From Bacteroidales bacterium UBA6397 (GTDB taxonomy: Bacteria; Bacteroidota; Bacteroidia; Bacteroidales; UBA932), in the NCBI GenBank assembly GCA_002439875.1, contig DJQB01000040.1:28308-92307 (forward strand): a DNA stretch of 64,000 nucleotides, given 5' to 3'. Positions 38,016 through 47,860 of the stretch are shown here, one piece after another (within the stretch, counting starts at the first letter, position 1; every line of letters starts with the position of its first letter). A model generated the notes under the pieces. The model saw only the letters and a program-made list of their open reading frames with translations. It had not been told where the DNA came from and made no database searches. Made by a program: the position numbers and the translations under genes.

Positions 38016-39638
38016 CTACTTCCACTCGTCATGCTGCTCGAGCATAGGGTTGGTGTCTATCTCACCTTGAGGGATAGGCCATACCAGATCCCGTCCGTCA
38101 CGGATATTCCCTCTAGGAACCGCCGAGAACCCATAGAAGGACTCGTCTTTCTGCATACGTTTCTGTGCATTTTCGAAGTCGCCCCACCTGTAAAGATCCG
38201 CAAAACGGAGGTCTTCAAAGGCAAGCTCGACACGGCGCTCATGCCTCACAATCTTTCGGAGTTCGTCCTGTGAAAGTCCGGTCCCTTCAGCTTCCTCCAC
38301 AGAAGGCATTCCGACTCTGGCACGTACCTCATTGATATATGAAGTCACACTGCTCTGTGGCTCGCCTTTTTCAATCTTCGCCTCAGCCATAGAAAGAAGA
38401 ACCTCCGCATAACGGATTATATAGAAGTCAAGACTCCCGTCATATTCATCTTTGGTGTTTGAAGGAGTAAACCATTTGAGGATACATGCAGTGGAGGCTG
38501 CGGGAAGATTATTGGTAAACTTCTTTCCGTTCCACGTCATTCCCGGAAGCATAAGTGTGGCTTTCAGACGAGGATCGCGGTTTTCATAGCGGTCATAGTC
38601 AGGAGCAACCTTGGTATGTCCGCCTTTCTCAAGGCTCCCCTTAAAGAGAGGTGACTTGTCAATCGGCTTGCCATCAATGCAATAGAAGTCATCGCAAAGA
38701 TTCATTGATGCCTCGATAGCGTTCATCGGTGCACTCCAGCAAACTCCGAAAGTACTGCCCTCGCCAAGTCCGGGTCCTTTGAAATGCGCTGAAAGCAGAA
38801 CTTCCGGTGCAGTCTCATTCGCCTCTGTGAAGAGATCCCTGAAATTCTTCTCATAGTCGGTTCCGTCACCGGATTTAAAAAGTTGGACCTTGCCTATAAC
38901 ATTGTCATAAGCGGAAACAGCCTCTTCCCATTTTCCATTGAAAAGAGCAATGCGGCCAAGGATTGAGTAAGCAGCCTCCCGGCTCATCCTTCCTTTGGCC
39001 AGGCTAGAAGAGCCGAGGGCAGGAAGTTTCGAAGCCCATACTTTCATATCGGAAATGACGGATTCTATGATCTCAGCTCTTGATGTCTTTGGAGCCTGCG
39101 CCTCTTCAAGTGTCAGAGGAGCCGTAAGATAAGGGACATCTCTGAAGACTGAGGTCAGGTTGTTATAAGCCAAGGATCGGAGGGCAATGGCTTCCGCACG
39201 GTAGACATCTTTCTCCTCATCACTGATTGGAACTTTATCTATATTGGATGTCAACATATTGCAACGCTTGATAAGCTCATAATTGGCATTCCAATACATA
39301 GAGAAGCACTCGTCAGTAGTGGACGAGACGCACTTGGATATACTGCTTCCGAGCATCCAGTCACCCCAAGTGTGGTCACCGTTGTCGGTACTGGTCTCTC
39401 TGGCCAGAAAGCCGAATTTCCATCCATCAATATAGTCATCGTACAGATTTCCGCTCTGCAAGGCATCATAACAAGCCGTGAGAGCCATCAAGGCATCTTC
39501 GCCAGTCTTCCAGTACGTGTTCTGCGAAGGCTGGTTAGGCGAACTTAACTGAAGAAAACTGTCTGAGCATGAGCATGCAAACAGAAGGGCGATGGCTGCA
39601 TACAAGGCCTTGAAGGTATTCTTTATCATATTATTCAT
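38016..39638 (-). CDS. SusD/RagB-family glycan-binding lipoprotein
   Basis: 540-aa outer-membrane lipoprotein (lipobox at Cys22 or Cys24 in LLFACSCSDSFL). SusD features: SSPNQPSQNTYWKTGEDALMALTA near the N-terminus, TPR-like helices, and the C-terminal LDFYIIRYAEVLLSMAEAKI ... VRARVG ... IVRHERRVELAFEDLRFADLYRWG. It caps the SusC channel and holds the glycan. It follows SusC by 19 bp. The glycan cannot be read from sequence. Confidence 0.94.
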   Translation of the reverse strand: MNNMIKNTFKALYAAIALLFACSCSDSFLQLSSPNQPSQNTYWKTGEDALMALTACYDALQSGNLYDDYIDGWKFGFLARETSTDNGDHTWGDWMLGSSISKCVSSTTDECFSMYWNANYELIKRCNMLTSNIDKVPISDEEKDVYRAEAIALRSLAYNNLTSVFRDVPYLTAPLTLEEAQAPKTSRAEIIESVISDMKVWASKLPALGSSSLAKGRMSREAAYSILGRIALFNGKWEEAVSAYDNVIGKVQLFKSGDGTDYEKNFRDLFTEANETAPEVLLSAHFKGPGLGEGSTFGVCWSAPMNAIEASMNLCDDFYCIDGKPIDKSPLFKGSLEKGGHTKVAPDYDRYENRDPRLKATLMLPGMTWNGKKFTNNLPAASTACILKWFTPSNTKDEYDGSLDFYIIRYAEVLLSMAEAKIEKGEPQSSVTSYINEVRARVGMPSVEEAEGTGLSQDELRKIVRHERRVELAFEDLRFADLYRWGDFENAQKRMQKDESFYGFSAVPRGNIRDGRDLVWPIPQGEIDTNPMLEQHDEWK

Positions 39639-39657
39639 TTCTAATCCTCCCGATTAA

Positions 39658-42600
39658 TTAAAATTGCACATTGACGCCGATAGAATATGTGCGCATATTA
39701 GGGTGCACGTCATTACGGGCATCTCCGGAAGACTTCTCCGGATCCCAATTCTCCAGTGGAGTGAAAGTCAGAAGATTAGTGGCCGCAAGATATATACGGA
39801 GACTGGACACTCTGATCTTATTGTAAAGGGTATACCCGAATTCGAGGTTCTTAAGACGAAGGTAGCCAGCCTTTTCCAGCCAGAAAGACGAATAATTGTC
39901 GTTCATTGTATTTCCCAATGAAGGCATGGACCCATCTGTGTTGGCAGCAGAATAGCGATCCAGCCATCTGTCCGTAAAATTACCCCTGATATCCGTAGTG
40001 GTCTCCCAACTGTATCTGTAGACACCACCGACACCCTGCCAGAAAGTGCTGATGTCCAAATTTTTCCACGAGGCTCCTAGGTTGAAACCGAAAGAGTATT
40101 TAGGAAAAGGATTACCGATAATCACGCGGTCTTCCGCTGTGATGTCACCATCATCATTGACATCGTCATACATTATGTCTCCGAGTTTCGGTGCCACCCC
40201 GTTCTGGGTAATCACTTTCCCTTCCGAATTTGTACGCTGGAGATCAGCGTCCGTGCGGTAAAGGCCAAGAGACTTGTATCCATAATATGAGCCGATAGCC
40301 TCACCTACCCTGTTGATTGTGTTTGAACCCAATGTCTCATCCAGTCCTCCCATCTCGAGAATCTCGTTGTTCACATGCGAAACGGAAAGACCCGCATTCC
40401 AAGCCCAGTCACCCTTCGAGTCCTGATAATTGAAAATCCATTCCCATCCTCTGTTGCGTACCGCACCGACATTTTGGTAAGGAGCCGAGAGCGAACCCAG
40501 AAAGATTCCAGGCATGGAGAGACGCATAAGGATGTCTGTGGTCTTCTTGTCGAACCACTCGAATGTTGTCTGGATCCTGTCCTGAAGGAAGCCGAGATCA
40601 ATCGCAAAGTTCACCGAGCGGGTTGTTTCCCATTTGATATTTTCGTTAGGGACAGAAGTCTGAACCATACCGGTCTGTTTGTTGCCATCTTGATCGAAAT
40701 AATAGTTGCCGGTGGCTCCAAGATTCGCAACATATGCATAGTTACCTATTTCCTGATTGCCTAGCTTGCCCCATGAAGCCCGGAGTTTTCCTAAGGAAAT
40801 CCAGCTGATATTCTTCATAAAATTCTCCTTGGAGAAGACCCAGCCTGCCGAAAATGAAGGGAAGGTAGCGTAGCGGTCAGACTTCGGCATTCGTGAAGAG
40901 CCGTCATGGCGGACGTTGAACTCTAACAGATAGCGGTCTTTGAAGCTGTAATTTACACGTCCGAAGAACGATTGGAGACGATAGGCTTCGGAGTTTCCTT
41001 TAGCGCCAGGATTCAGAACACCGCCATCCAGCTCAAATATGGTTTCGGTAGGAAAGCCCTGCACGGAAGCGGTGGTGGTGTACCATCTGGAAGAGATCAC
41101 GGAATGTCCCAGGAGAAGACTGAGGTTGTGATCATTAATTGTCTTGTTATACGTAAGGATATTCTCGTTCGTCCAGGTCGCGTTGCGATACCAGTAGTCC
41201 GTCTGCTGGTTTGTCTGTCCCGCGGCCTTCTTCAGATTACCGTCAGCATCATACCGGGCTGGATCTTTCGGGTTGTAGGTCTTGGTGGCGTTAAGGTCAA
41301 AATTATATGCCAGACTGGTCTGAAACTTGAGGCCATCGAAGATGTCGTATCCTGCGTACGCACGACCATTGAATCTCCAGTAGCGGTTCTCGCGATGTCC
41401 GAGCTGCATGAGTTCCACGGGGTTCTTCACATCCTCCGCATTTGTCATAGAACCGTCAACATAGCCGTAATGACCGTTTGAGTATTGTACAGGAACAGTA
41501 GGACGAGTGAACCATGACACATAACGCATAATACTAGCATCTCCGGAAGGAGCCACAGCGGGAGCCGTAATATTTTCCTTGCCGCCCGCGAGATTCATTC
41601 CGAAAGTGAATCTTTTGTATTTACTCTCCACATTTGAACGAAGGGAGAAGCGCTCTACTCCGGTGTTTATCATTATTCCGTCCTGATTGGAATAGGCGAC
41701 GGAAGTCATATGGCTGGTATTGGAATTGCCTCCTGAAACGGACAGATGGTGCTGGTGCATTCCAGAATTGCGCAACACAGCGTCAAGCCAGTCTGTATTA
41801 GCATAATGGTCAGGATCTGAACCATCCTTCAATTTCTGCAATGCAGCCTCATCGAATGTTCCCGGCTTTACTTCATTTCTCATCAGCGCCCAGTCGTAAC
41901 CTCCTACATAATCAGGAACTATTCCAGGGGTCTGTAGAGTATAACTGCTGGAATAGGAGACCTTGACATCCCCTGACTTGGAGCCTTTCTTGGTGGTTAT
42001 AAGTATAACGCCATTGGCGGCACGCACTCCGTAGATGGCAGCGGAAGACGCATCCTTCAACACTGAGACACTTTCGATGTCAGCCGCAGGGATGGAAGAA
42101 ATCTGCGAAATGGATCCCTCGACACCATCTATAAGAACCATAGGGTTGTTGTTTCCGAATGTTCCTACCCCTCGGATTCTCATTTCTGGTGTGTCGTTGC
42201 CGGCTTGGGCACCGTTTTGAGTGAGAACCAGACCTGGAAGACGTCCCTGAAGAAGGGTTGTGGTGTTGGCTACAGGAATATTCTCTATGTCTCTTGCGGA
42301 AATCGCTGAGACCGAGCCAGTAAGGTTGACTTTCTTTTGTGTGGCGTATCCGACCACCACCACATCATCCAGAGACTCTGAAGTTTCATTCAAAGAAATT
42401 GACAGTGAGGCTTCCCCGTTATAGAGAATCTCTCTGTCCTGATAACCGAGACACGACACTAACAATATCTCCCCTTTATTCACCTCGAGGGAGAACTTGC
42501 CGTCCTCATCCGTTACGGTACCGCGAGTCGTACCTTTCACCATAACAGAAGCTCCTGGCACACCGCCCACTACATCAGAAACTTTTCCAGACAGGAGCTG

Positions 42601-42723
42601 ATGCTGCATTGATTGTATGGATGATCCAGTCTCCGTGCCTGCAAATGCGCTGACACTGCCTGCGCATAGACAGGCCAAGACTATACTCCCCACAAGAATT
42701 GGTCTTAAATCATTTATGTGCAT
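39658..42723 (-). CDS. SusC/RagA-family TonB-dependent transporter
   Basis: 1021-aa outer-membrane transporter. After the signal region comes a carboxypeptidase-regulatory-like domain (LSGKVSDVVGGVPGASVMVKG, ~43-125), the TonB-box region (LDDVVVVGYATQKK), a plug domain with MRIRGVGTFGNNNPMVLIDG and SVLKDASSAAIYGVRAANGV, then the beta-barrel, ending in MRTYSIGVNVQF. Length is normal. It imports oligosaccharides with the SusD partner. No sigma or anti-sigma gene is adjacent, and there is no STN domain, so regulation through it is not indicated. Confidence 0.96.
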   Translation of the reverse strand: MHINDLRPILVGSIVLACLCAGSVSAFAGTETGSSIQSMQHQLLSGKVSDVVGGVPGASVMVKGTTRGTVTDEDGKFSLEVNKGEILLVSCLGYQDREILYNGEASLSISLNETSESLDDVVVVGYATQKKVNLTGSVSAISARDIENIPVANTTTLLQGRLPGLVLTQNGAQAGNDTPEMRIRGVGTFGNNNPMVLIDGVEGSISQISSIPAADIESVSVLKDASSAAIYGVRAANGVILITTKKGSKSGDVKVSYSSSYTLQTPGIVPDYVGGYDWALMRNEVKPGTFDEAALQKLKDGSDPDHYANTDWLDAVLRNSGMHQHHLSVSGGNSNTSHMTSVAYSNQDGIMINTGVERFSLRSNVESKYKRFTFGMNLAGGKENITAPAVAPSGDASIMRYVSWFTRPTVPVQYSNGHYGYVDGSMTNAEDVKNPVELMQLGHRENRYWRFNGRAYAGYDIFDGLKFQTSLAYNFDLNATKTYNPKDPARYDADGNLKKAAGQTNQQTDYWYRNATWTNENILTYNKTINDHNLSLLLGHSVISSRWYTTTASVQGFPTETIFELDGGVLNPGAKGNSEAYRLQSFFGRVNYSFKDRYLLEFNVRHDGSSRMPKSDRYATFPSFSAGWVFSKENFMKNISWISLGKLRASWGKLGNQEIGNYAYVANLGATGNYYFDQDGNKQTGMVQTSVPNENIKWETTRSVNFAIDLGFLQDRIQTTFEWFDKKTTDILMRLSMPGIFLGSLSAPYQNVGAVRNRGWEWIFNYQDSKGDWAWNAGLSVSHVNNEILEMGGLDETLGSNTINRVGEAIGSYYGYKSLGLYRTDADLQRTNSEGKVITQNGVAPKLGDIMYDDVNDDGDITAEDRVIIGNPFPKYSFGFNLGASWKNLDISTFWQGVGGVYRYSWETTTDIRGNFTDRWLDRYSAANTDGSMPSLGNTMNDNYSSFWLEKAGYLRLKNLEFGYTLYNKIRVSSLRIYLAATNLLTFTPLENWDPEKSSGDARNDVHPNMRTYSIGVNVQF

Positions 42724-42774
42724 AACTTAATGAGTTTGTGGTTGAAAAATTGTATTGGTTTGTTTTCAGTACAT

Positions 42775-44325
42775 TCAGAGTTTGCCGAAGAATTCCCTGA
42801 TTCTTTCCTCATTGACAGCCATCACTTCTGACTCTCCATTTGCTATCTGGATTCTGTCGAACAGAAAAGATAAGGCTCCAAAGCCGGAGGGGTCTTTTTT
42901 CAACAATTCTTCATAATATGAAGACATGAGCCTCCTATCAGCATCATTCGGCAATGAATTGTATTTCCCAAGATACCAGTTTCCTTCGAAGAGGTTACAC
43001 GTGGATTCTGTCATATCAAACGAAGACGGTTCGGCAGCATAGAACAGGTTCTTCGAGAAAAGAGTGCTGTCGGCATAACCACCCCAGAAATCGGAGACAA
43101 TCATTGCCCTGTCAATTTCCGGTGTCGGCTTGGCGTTCATATGGAGGATATTGTGTTCTATCCTAGCCTTGTTCACCGGACCCGCGACATGGATTATCGG
43201 GGAAAACATTACCCCTCTGGTCATTTTCGGACGCTGACCGTCATTTATGCTCACATTGTACTCCACGAGAGAGTTTTCATTCCCTGGCAGGGACTTAGGA
43301 TCCCGCTCATCCGTACCAGACGTACACACAAGAACCATCCCGCCATAATTGTCGTGACTGTAATTATATTGTATAACAGTATTGTTGCAACCATAGTCAC
43401 AGTCGAAGCCCTGTGCATCCCAAGGGGCCTTATGTCCTTCAACCTCATTATGGCGGATTACAGTATTGTCGCAGGCCCAAGGCCAGATGCCGGCCGCTGC
43501 GTCTTGTGGCGGCAGCATCTCAGTACAATCCCGCATAAGGTTGTATTCTATCAATGCCCCATCACATCCTATCGGAACAATGCCGTCTCCAGGCACTTCC
43601 TCGATAAGATTCCTCCTGACAATGGTATTTGTGCTCGGAAACCACTTCTGACGATCCCAAGGCGCGCTCCATATCATCGCATTGCGTTCGCATCTTCTTA
43701 TCGTACAATTCTCGATAATTAAGCTATCGAAAGCTGAAGGGATCTCTTTCCATCTGTTTTCTATAAGGATGCCGCTGCCACCGCCTTCTCTTTTGGCCAA
43801 AACTCCGTTGACATCGTGTATATTGAGAGAGTTCAACACTATATTTCGTGAAATGCCGTAGTTTTCGCTCAGGACCTTCACACCTGTCCGGCCGCCAAGA
43901 CGGGAGGATCCATGATTTGTTACTCCAATGTTCTGAAGGGTAAGATAGTCAGAGTTTCGGATTAGGACAGCATAGAGTGAAGAATCCGGAGCTTCGATAA
44001 GAGGTTTTTCTCCTTCACCATACGCATCAATTATAACACGGGAATCTGGTCTTCCTTTCCCTGAGACGGTCAGGACACCTTCGAATACGCAGCCCTTCTT
44101 CAGAAGAATCTTATCTCCGGCATTCAGTTCAAGCGCAGAAGCCTTATCCAAGGTCTTCCAAGCCTTCAATGGAGCTGTTCCGGCATTAGAATCCGAACCT
44201 TTCTCCGAATCCACATAATAAGTTCTACCTTCGGTTGCATCAAACGAACATGAGTTTATGAACAATGCAGCAAGCAGACACACTACCGACACTTTGGCTT
44301 TAATTGGTTTGCATATCATAGTCAA
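42775..44325 (-). CDS. Right-handed beta-helix lipoprotein (candidate polysaccharide-active enzyme)
   Basis: 516-aa predicted lipoprotein (lipobox LFINSCS). Starts TYYVDSEKGSDSNAGTAPLKAWKTL, the DUF1565-like entry of many parallel beta-helix lyases and hydrolases, then repeated IENC, VIRHNEVEG, VIQYNYSHDNYGG and IEHNILHMN rungs. It could be a polysaccharide lyase or a glycoside hydrolase of a beta-helix family such as GH141; I cannot decide. It sits directly upstream of SusC in a locus with a GH123-like enzyme, which supports glycan degradation. It has its own -7 box. Confidence 0.82.
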   Translation of the reverse strand: MTMICKPIKAKVSVVCLLAALFINSCSFDATEGRTYYVDSEKGSDSNAGTAPLKAWKTLDKASALELNAGDKILLKKGCVFEGVLTVSGKGRPDSRVIIDAYGEGEKPLIEAPDSSLYAVLIRNSDYLTLQNIGVTNHGSSRLGGRTGVKVLSENYGISRNIVLNSLNIHDVNGVLAKREGGGSGILIENRWKEIPSAFDSLIIENCTIRRCERNAMIWSAPWDRQKWFPSTNTIVRRNLIEEVPGDGIVPIGCDGALIEYNLMRDCTEMLPPQDAAAGIWPWACDNTVIRHNEVEGHKAPWDAQGFDCDYGCNNTVIQYNYSHDNYGGMVLVCTSGTDERDPKSLPGNENSLVEYNVSINDGQRPKMTRGVMFSPIIHVAGPVNKARIEHNILHMNAKPTPEIDRAMIVSDFWGGYADSTLFSKNLFYAAEPSSFDMTESTCNLFEGNWYLGKYNSLPNDADRRLMSSYYEELLKKDPSGFGALSFLFDRIQIANGESEVMAVNEERIREFFGKL

Positions 44326-44341
44326 TTACCTTTAGTCAAGG

Positions 44342-44349
44342 CAAATATA
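44342..44349 (-). promoter_or_regulatory. -7 box for beta-helix-susC-susD
   Basis: Minus-strand TATATTTG (complement of 44342-44349), 17 nt before the first codon of the beta-helix gene. No TTTG is seen at the -33 position. Confidence 0.5.
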
Positions 44350-44452
44350 ACGTTTTTATTAAAAAAACTGTAATATTTCTTGAATATATCCGAGTTCTCA
44401 ATTTTGCCCGGAAGGGTGGATTTCCCCAGACAAAATCATATAACACACCGTG

Positions 44453-46147
44453 CTACTGCTGGTCGAGGAACGACTTCGCGGCATCAAGGGCTTTACCAGG
44501 GCCTTCTACAAGAATCTTCTCGGCAGTGAAGCTCTTGAGTGTCGCGGAGAGGACGGCCAGCTTGGCCTCATTACCCTCCTTTCGCCACTGTTCGCTGAGA
44601 ATACGGACTTTTTCAAAGTCCTGGATGCCTTCCACCAACTTTGCGAAATGCACGCTGCCGCGGCCTCCCGGATAGACCACGAAACAGTCACCGGCAGGCC
44701 AAGTACGGAAACGGGCATCTGCCAGAGGATCTAAAGTCCAGCTGTTGTAGGCCCAGCGGAGATAGCCGTCGTAGTTCTCGGCCTTGGCAAACCAACCAAG
44801 CCACGTAGCCTCGTCAGGATCTGAAATCACGAACAGGTTCGGATGGGCCTCGGCGCAGCAGGTGTAGAAGGTTGTGGTCAGACCAAGTTCCTTTCTCTTG
44901 GCCTTAGCAGATTCCGGGAACTCTTTCATCGGACCGAAACCCTCACTGAAATCGGTTATCTCATAGTTGATTGGCTCATGATAGTTTCCGGCCAAAGAAA
45001 TTTTGAAGTCAGGCTCAATCTTGCGAATAAGTGTCAGAACGGCCTGCATCGACTCCATCGGACGCTCATCCATCGCAATCATGGTCTTCTCGAACCAGCC
45101 TTTCGATTTCAGATGTGTGGCGAAGTCAGCTATGAAAGAGCCCCAATATTCATTATACTCCGGACTGCCGGGCGTAGCTTGGATTGTTGCGTTCGCGGAG
45201 GTTGCCTGATCGTAGTAGTCAAACGACAACGCCCACGGAATCATTGAGTAACAGTTGATCTGGCGGTCTACTCCCAGAGAGGACATAAATTCCACCCAGC
45301 GGTCGAAGATGGTGTAGTCATAAAGCCATGTGCCGTCAATGCGGCGGATCTTCGTGACCATCGAGCCGAACGCGTCTTCGGTCTGACCGTTCCACGGGCG
45401 GTTCATAATGGTGGCCGTGACGGACTTCTGTCCTGCGTCGGCCAGCATCTTCATCACCGGACGCATAGCCTCGAAATGAGCGTCACTCCAAAGCGGGACA
45501 CCAGCATAGCGCGCCACTGAATATGGATTCTGCCACAGATCCAGATGGAACGTCCATTCATGGGCCGGAGGAAGAATATGCTCGGACACGACCAGTTCCA
45601 CATTGAGGCTGCGGGACTTCGCGCCGGTGGATGAGACGGTCAACCGGCCTGAATATTTGCCTGGTTTGGCATCGGAAGGCACGCTTACAGTCATCCAGAC
45701 AGGCTGCCTGCGCCCTGCCGGAATATTCATTGACTCCGCAAGGTCAAGCACATCAGCGACAAGGACTTCGCCCCACTTGGACTTGTCTTCCCGGGAACCG
45801 CACTGGCCATATCTGGTCGTGTCAAGCAAGTCAGAGACCACGAAACTGACGAACTGGAGAGTGATGTTCCCGGAGGAAATCACGGATTTTCCGTTATGCA
45901 GATCAGAGACAGACAACGTCACATCCTTCAACTCAGAATCGGACGAGATCACGGCTTGGGCAAACACTTTCTCCCCACGCCATGCTTTATTGTTGAAGGC
46001 CTTATTCTGCAACTCCAAGGACGGAGCGGCACCGATGACACAATGCGAGCCCGTTGATGCCCAATCCAACTTAAAAGAAGATTGCGGCCGCGCCTCCATA
46101 AGGACAGGCAGCACAACCGCAATCATCAGGGTGATAATATTCTTCAT
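44453..46147 (-). CDS. GH123-like (DUF4091) glycoside hydrolase
   Basis: 564-aa secreted protein (signal MKNIITLMIAVVLPVLMEA). N-terminal beta-sandwich to ~200, then a TIM-barrel-like domain with FHLDLWQNPYSVARYAGVPLWS and the adjacent acidic pair Asp-Glu in MIAMDERPMESM. GH123 beta-N-acetylgalactosaminidases also use a neighbouring Asp-Glu pair in substrate-assisted catalysis. Late motifs YLRWAYNSWTLDPLADARFRTWPAGD and YPGGRGSVHFAKLVEGIQDFE match DUF4091. It is the first gene of the locus. The GalNAc specificity is inferred from family alone. Confidence 0.82.
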   Translation of the reverse strand: MKNIITLMIAVVLPVLMEARPQSSFKLDWASTGSHCVIGAAPSLELQNKAFNNKAWRGEKVFAQAVISSDSELKDVTLSVSDLHNGKSVISSGNITLQFVSFVVSDLLDTTRYGQCGSREDKSKWGEVLVADVLDLAESMNIPAGRRQPVWMTVSVPSDAKPGKYSGRLTVSSTGAKSRSLNVELVVSEHILPPAHEWTFHLDLWQNPYSVARYAGVPLWSDAHFEAMRPVMKMLADAGQKSVTATIMNRPWNGQTEDAFGSMVTKIRRIDGTWLYDYTIFDRWVEFMSSLGVDRQINCYSMIPWALSFDYYDQATSANATIQATPGSPEYNEYWGSFIADFATHLKSKGWFEKTMIAMDERPMESMQAVLTLIRKIEPDFKISLAGNYHEPINYEITDFSEGFGPMKEFPESAKAKRKELGLTTTFYTCCAEAHPNLFVISDPDEATWLGWFAKAENYDGYLRWAYNSWTLDPLADARFRTWPAGDCFVVYPGGRGSVHFAKLVEGIQDFEKVRILSEQWRKEGNEAKLAVLSATLKSFTAEKILVEGPGKALDAAKSFLDQQ

Positions 46148-46171
46148 CCTAATTCTTTTGAATATAAAAGT

Positions 46172-46204
46172 GTTGCCACTGACATTTGGCGACAGTGCGG
46201 CAAC
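46172..46204 (-). terminator. Hairpin after the fumarase gene
   Basis: GTTGCCACTG and CAGTGCGGCAAC pair over 10 bp with a two-base bulge, in the gap between the fumarase stop and the GH123-like start. Confidence 0.5.
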
Positions 46205-46220
46205 TCAACTATTCAACGTA

Positions 46221-47837
46221 TTACAGACCAAACTGTTTGAAGAAGTCGTTGCCCTTGTCATCAACGAGGATGAACGCAGGGAAGTTCTCCACACGGATCT
46301 TCCAGATGGCCTCCATTCCAAGGTCAGGATATTCAACGCACTCGATGCTCTTGATGCTCTCGTAGGAGAGTATGGCAGCAGGGCCGCCGATCGAGCCGAG
46401 ATAGAAACCGCCGTGCTTCTTGCACGCGTCAGTGACAGCCTGGGTACGGTTGCCCTTGGCGATCATGATCATGCTGCCACCATGATCCTGGAAGAGATCA
46501 ACGTAAGGATCCATGCGGTTGGCCGTGGTAGGCCCCATCGAGCCACAGGCCATTCCCTTGGGGGTCTTGGCAGGGCCTGCGTAGAACACAGGATGATCCT
46601 TGAAATACTGCGGAAGATCCTCGCCCCTGTCAAGTCTTTCCTTAAGGCGGGCATGCGCGATGTCACGGGCCACGATGATGGTTCCATTAAGACTCAAACG
46701 AGTTGAAACAGGGTATTTGCTGAGGAGTTTGCAGATCTCGCCCATCGGCTTGTCCAGGTCAACGACAACGCCCTCACCCTCACCAGCATTACGCAGAGAC
46801 TCCGGAATCCAACGCGTTGGGTTATCGTCCAATTTCTCGATCCAGACTCCGTCCTTGTTGATCTTCGCCTTGATGTTGCGGTCAGCCGAGCAGCTCACTC
46901 CAAGGCCGATCGGGCAACTCGCACCGTGGCGCGGAAGACGGATGATACGAACATCGTGGGCGAAATATTTGCCTCCGAACTGGGCTCCAAGACCGATCTT
47001 GTAGGCCTCCTCAAGCACCTGCTTCTCAAGTTCGATGTCACGGAAAGCGCGTCCGGTCTCGTCACCTGTGGTTGGGAGAGCGTCATAGTAATGCGTGGAA
47101 GCCAGCTTGACGGTCAGAAGGTTCTTCTCAGCTGATGTGCCACCGATCACGAAAGCGATGTGGTAGGGAGGGCACGCAGCAGTTCCGAGAGTCTTCATCT
47201 TCTCCACGAGGAAAGGCACGAGAGTGCCAGGATTGAGCACGGCCTTTGTCATCTGGTAGAGATAGGTCTTGTTGGCAGAGCCGCCACCCTTCACGACGCA
47301 GAGGAACCTGTATTCCATACCCTCCTCGGCCTCGATGTCGATCTGGGCCGGAAGGTTGCACTTTGTGTTGACCTCCTTGTACATGTCCAGAGGGGCGTTC
47401 TGGCTGTAACGCAGATTCTCCTCGGTGTAGGTCTTGTAAACGCCCTTGGAGAGAGCCTCCGCATCATCGAATCCGGTCCAGACCTGCTGGCCTTTCTCTC
47501 CGTGAATGATGGCGGTGCCGGTGTCCTGGCAGAAAGGAAGCTGGCCTTTGGCCGCGACCTCAGCGTTGCGCAGGAAGCGCAGGGCAACATATTTGTCGTT
47601 GTCGGAAGCCTCCGGATCGCTCAAGATCTTGGCAACCTGCTGGTTGTGAGCTGGTCTCAGAAGGAAGTTCACATCCCTGAAAGCGGCGTTCGCAAGCATC
47701 GTCAAAGCCTCAGGAGCCACCTTGAGAATAGGGTGTCCCTCGAAATCCCCAAGAGACACGCCTTCGCCTGTCAGCTTGTAGTACTCGGTTGTGTCCGGTC
47801 CCAACTGGAACATCGGAGCATATTTGAATTCAGCCAT
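46221..47837 (-). CDS. fumA: Fumarate hydratase, class I (iron-sulfur)
   Basis: Interconverts fumarate and malate with a [4Fe-4S] cluster. The 538-aa chain joins the alpha and beta domains as in E. coli FumA. Cluster cysteines are expected in LPFCQDTGTA, GASCPIGLGVSCSADRN and the ACPPYH region; the beta domain has GMACGSMGPTTANRMDPYVD. In Bacteroidota it serves the reductive branch to succinate. It begins 24 bp after prfB, so the two probably share a transcript. Confidence 0.95.
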   Translation of the reverse strand: MAEFKYAPMFQLGPDTTEYYKLTGEGVSLGDFEGHPILKVAPEALTMLANAAFRDVNFLLRPAHNQQVAKILSDPEASDNDKYVALRFLRNAEVAAKGQLPFCQDTGTAIIHGEKGQQVWTGFDDAEALSKGVYKTYTEENLRYSQNAPLDMYKEVNTKCNLPAQIDIEAEEGMEYRFLCVVKGGGSANKTYLYQMTKAVLNPGTLVPFLVEKMKTLGTAACPPYHIAFVIGGTSAEKNLLTVKLASTHYYDALPTTGDETGRAFRDIELEKQVLEEAYKIGLGAQFGGKYFAHDVRIIRLPRHGASCPIGLGVSCSADRNIKAKINKDGVWIEKLDDNPTRWIPESLRNAGEGEGVVVDLDKPMGEICKLLSKYPVSTRLSLNGTIIVARDIAHARLKERLDRGEDLPQYFKDHPVFYAGPAKTPKGMACGSMGPTTANRMDPYVDLFQDHGGSMIMIAKGNRTQAVTDACKKHGGFYLGSIGGPAAILSYESIKSIECVEYPDLGMEAIWKIRVENFPAFILVDDKGNDFFKQFGL

Positions 47838-47860
47838 ACAATGAAATATTTTAGTGATTA

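Noticed and set aside
37370..38032. Two 108-codon minus-strand frames between the R-M operon and susD
   Set aside because: AT-rich, no motif, cross terminator hairpins and regulatory repeats, and one runs into the susD 3' end.
45603..46706. 367-codon plus-strand frame across the GH123-like and fumarase genes
   Set aside because: It spans two real opposite-strand genes and the hairpin between them and has no motif of its own.
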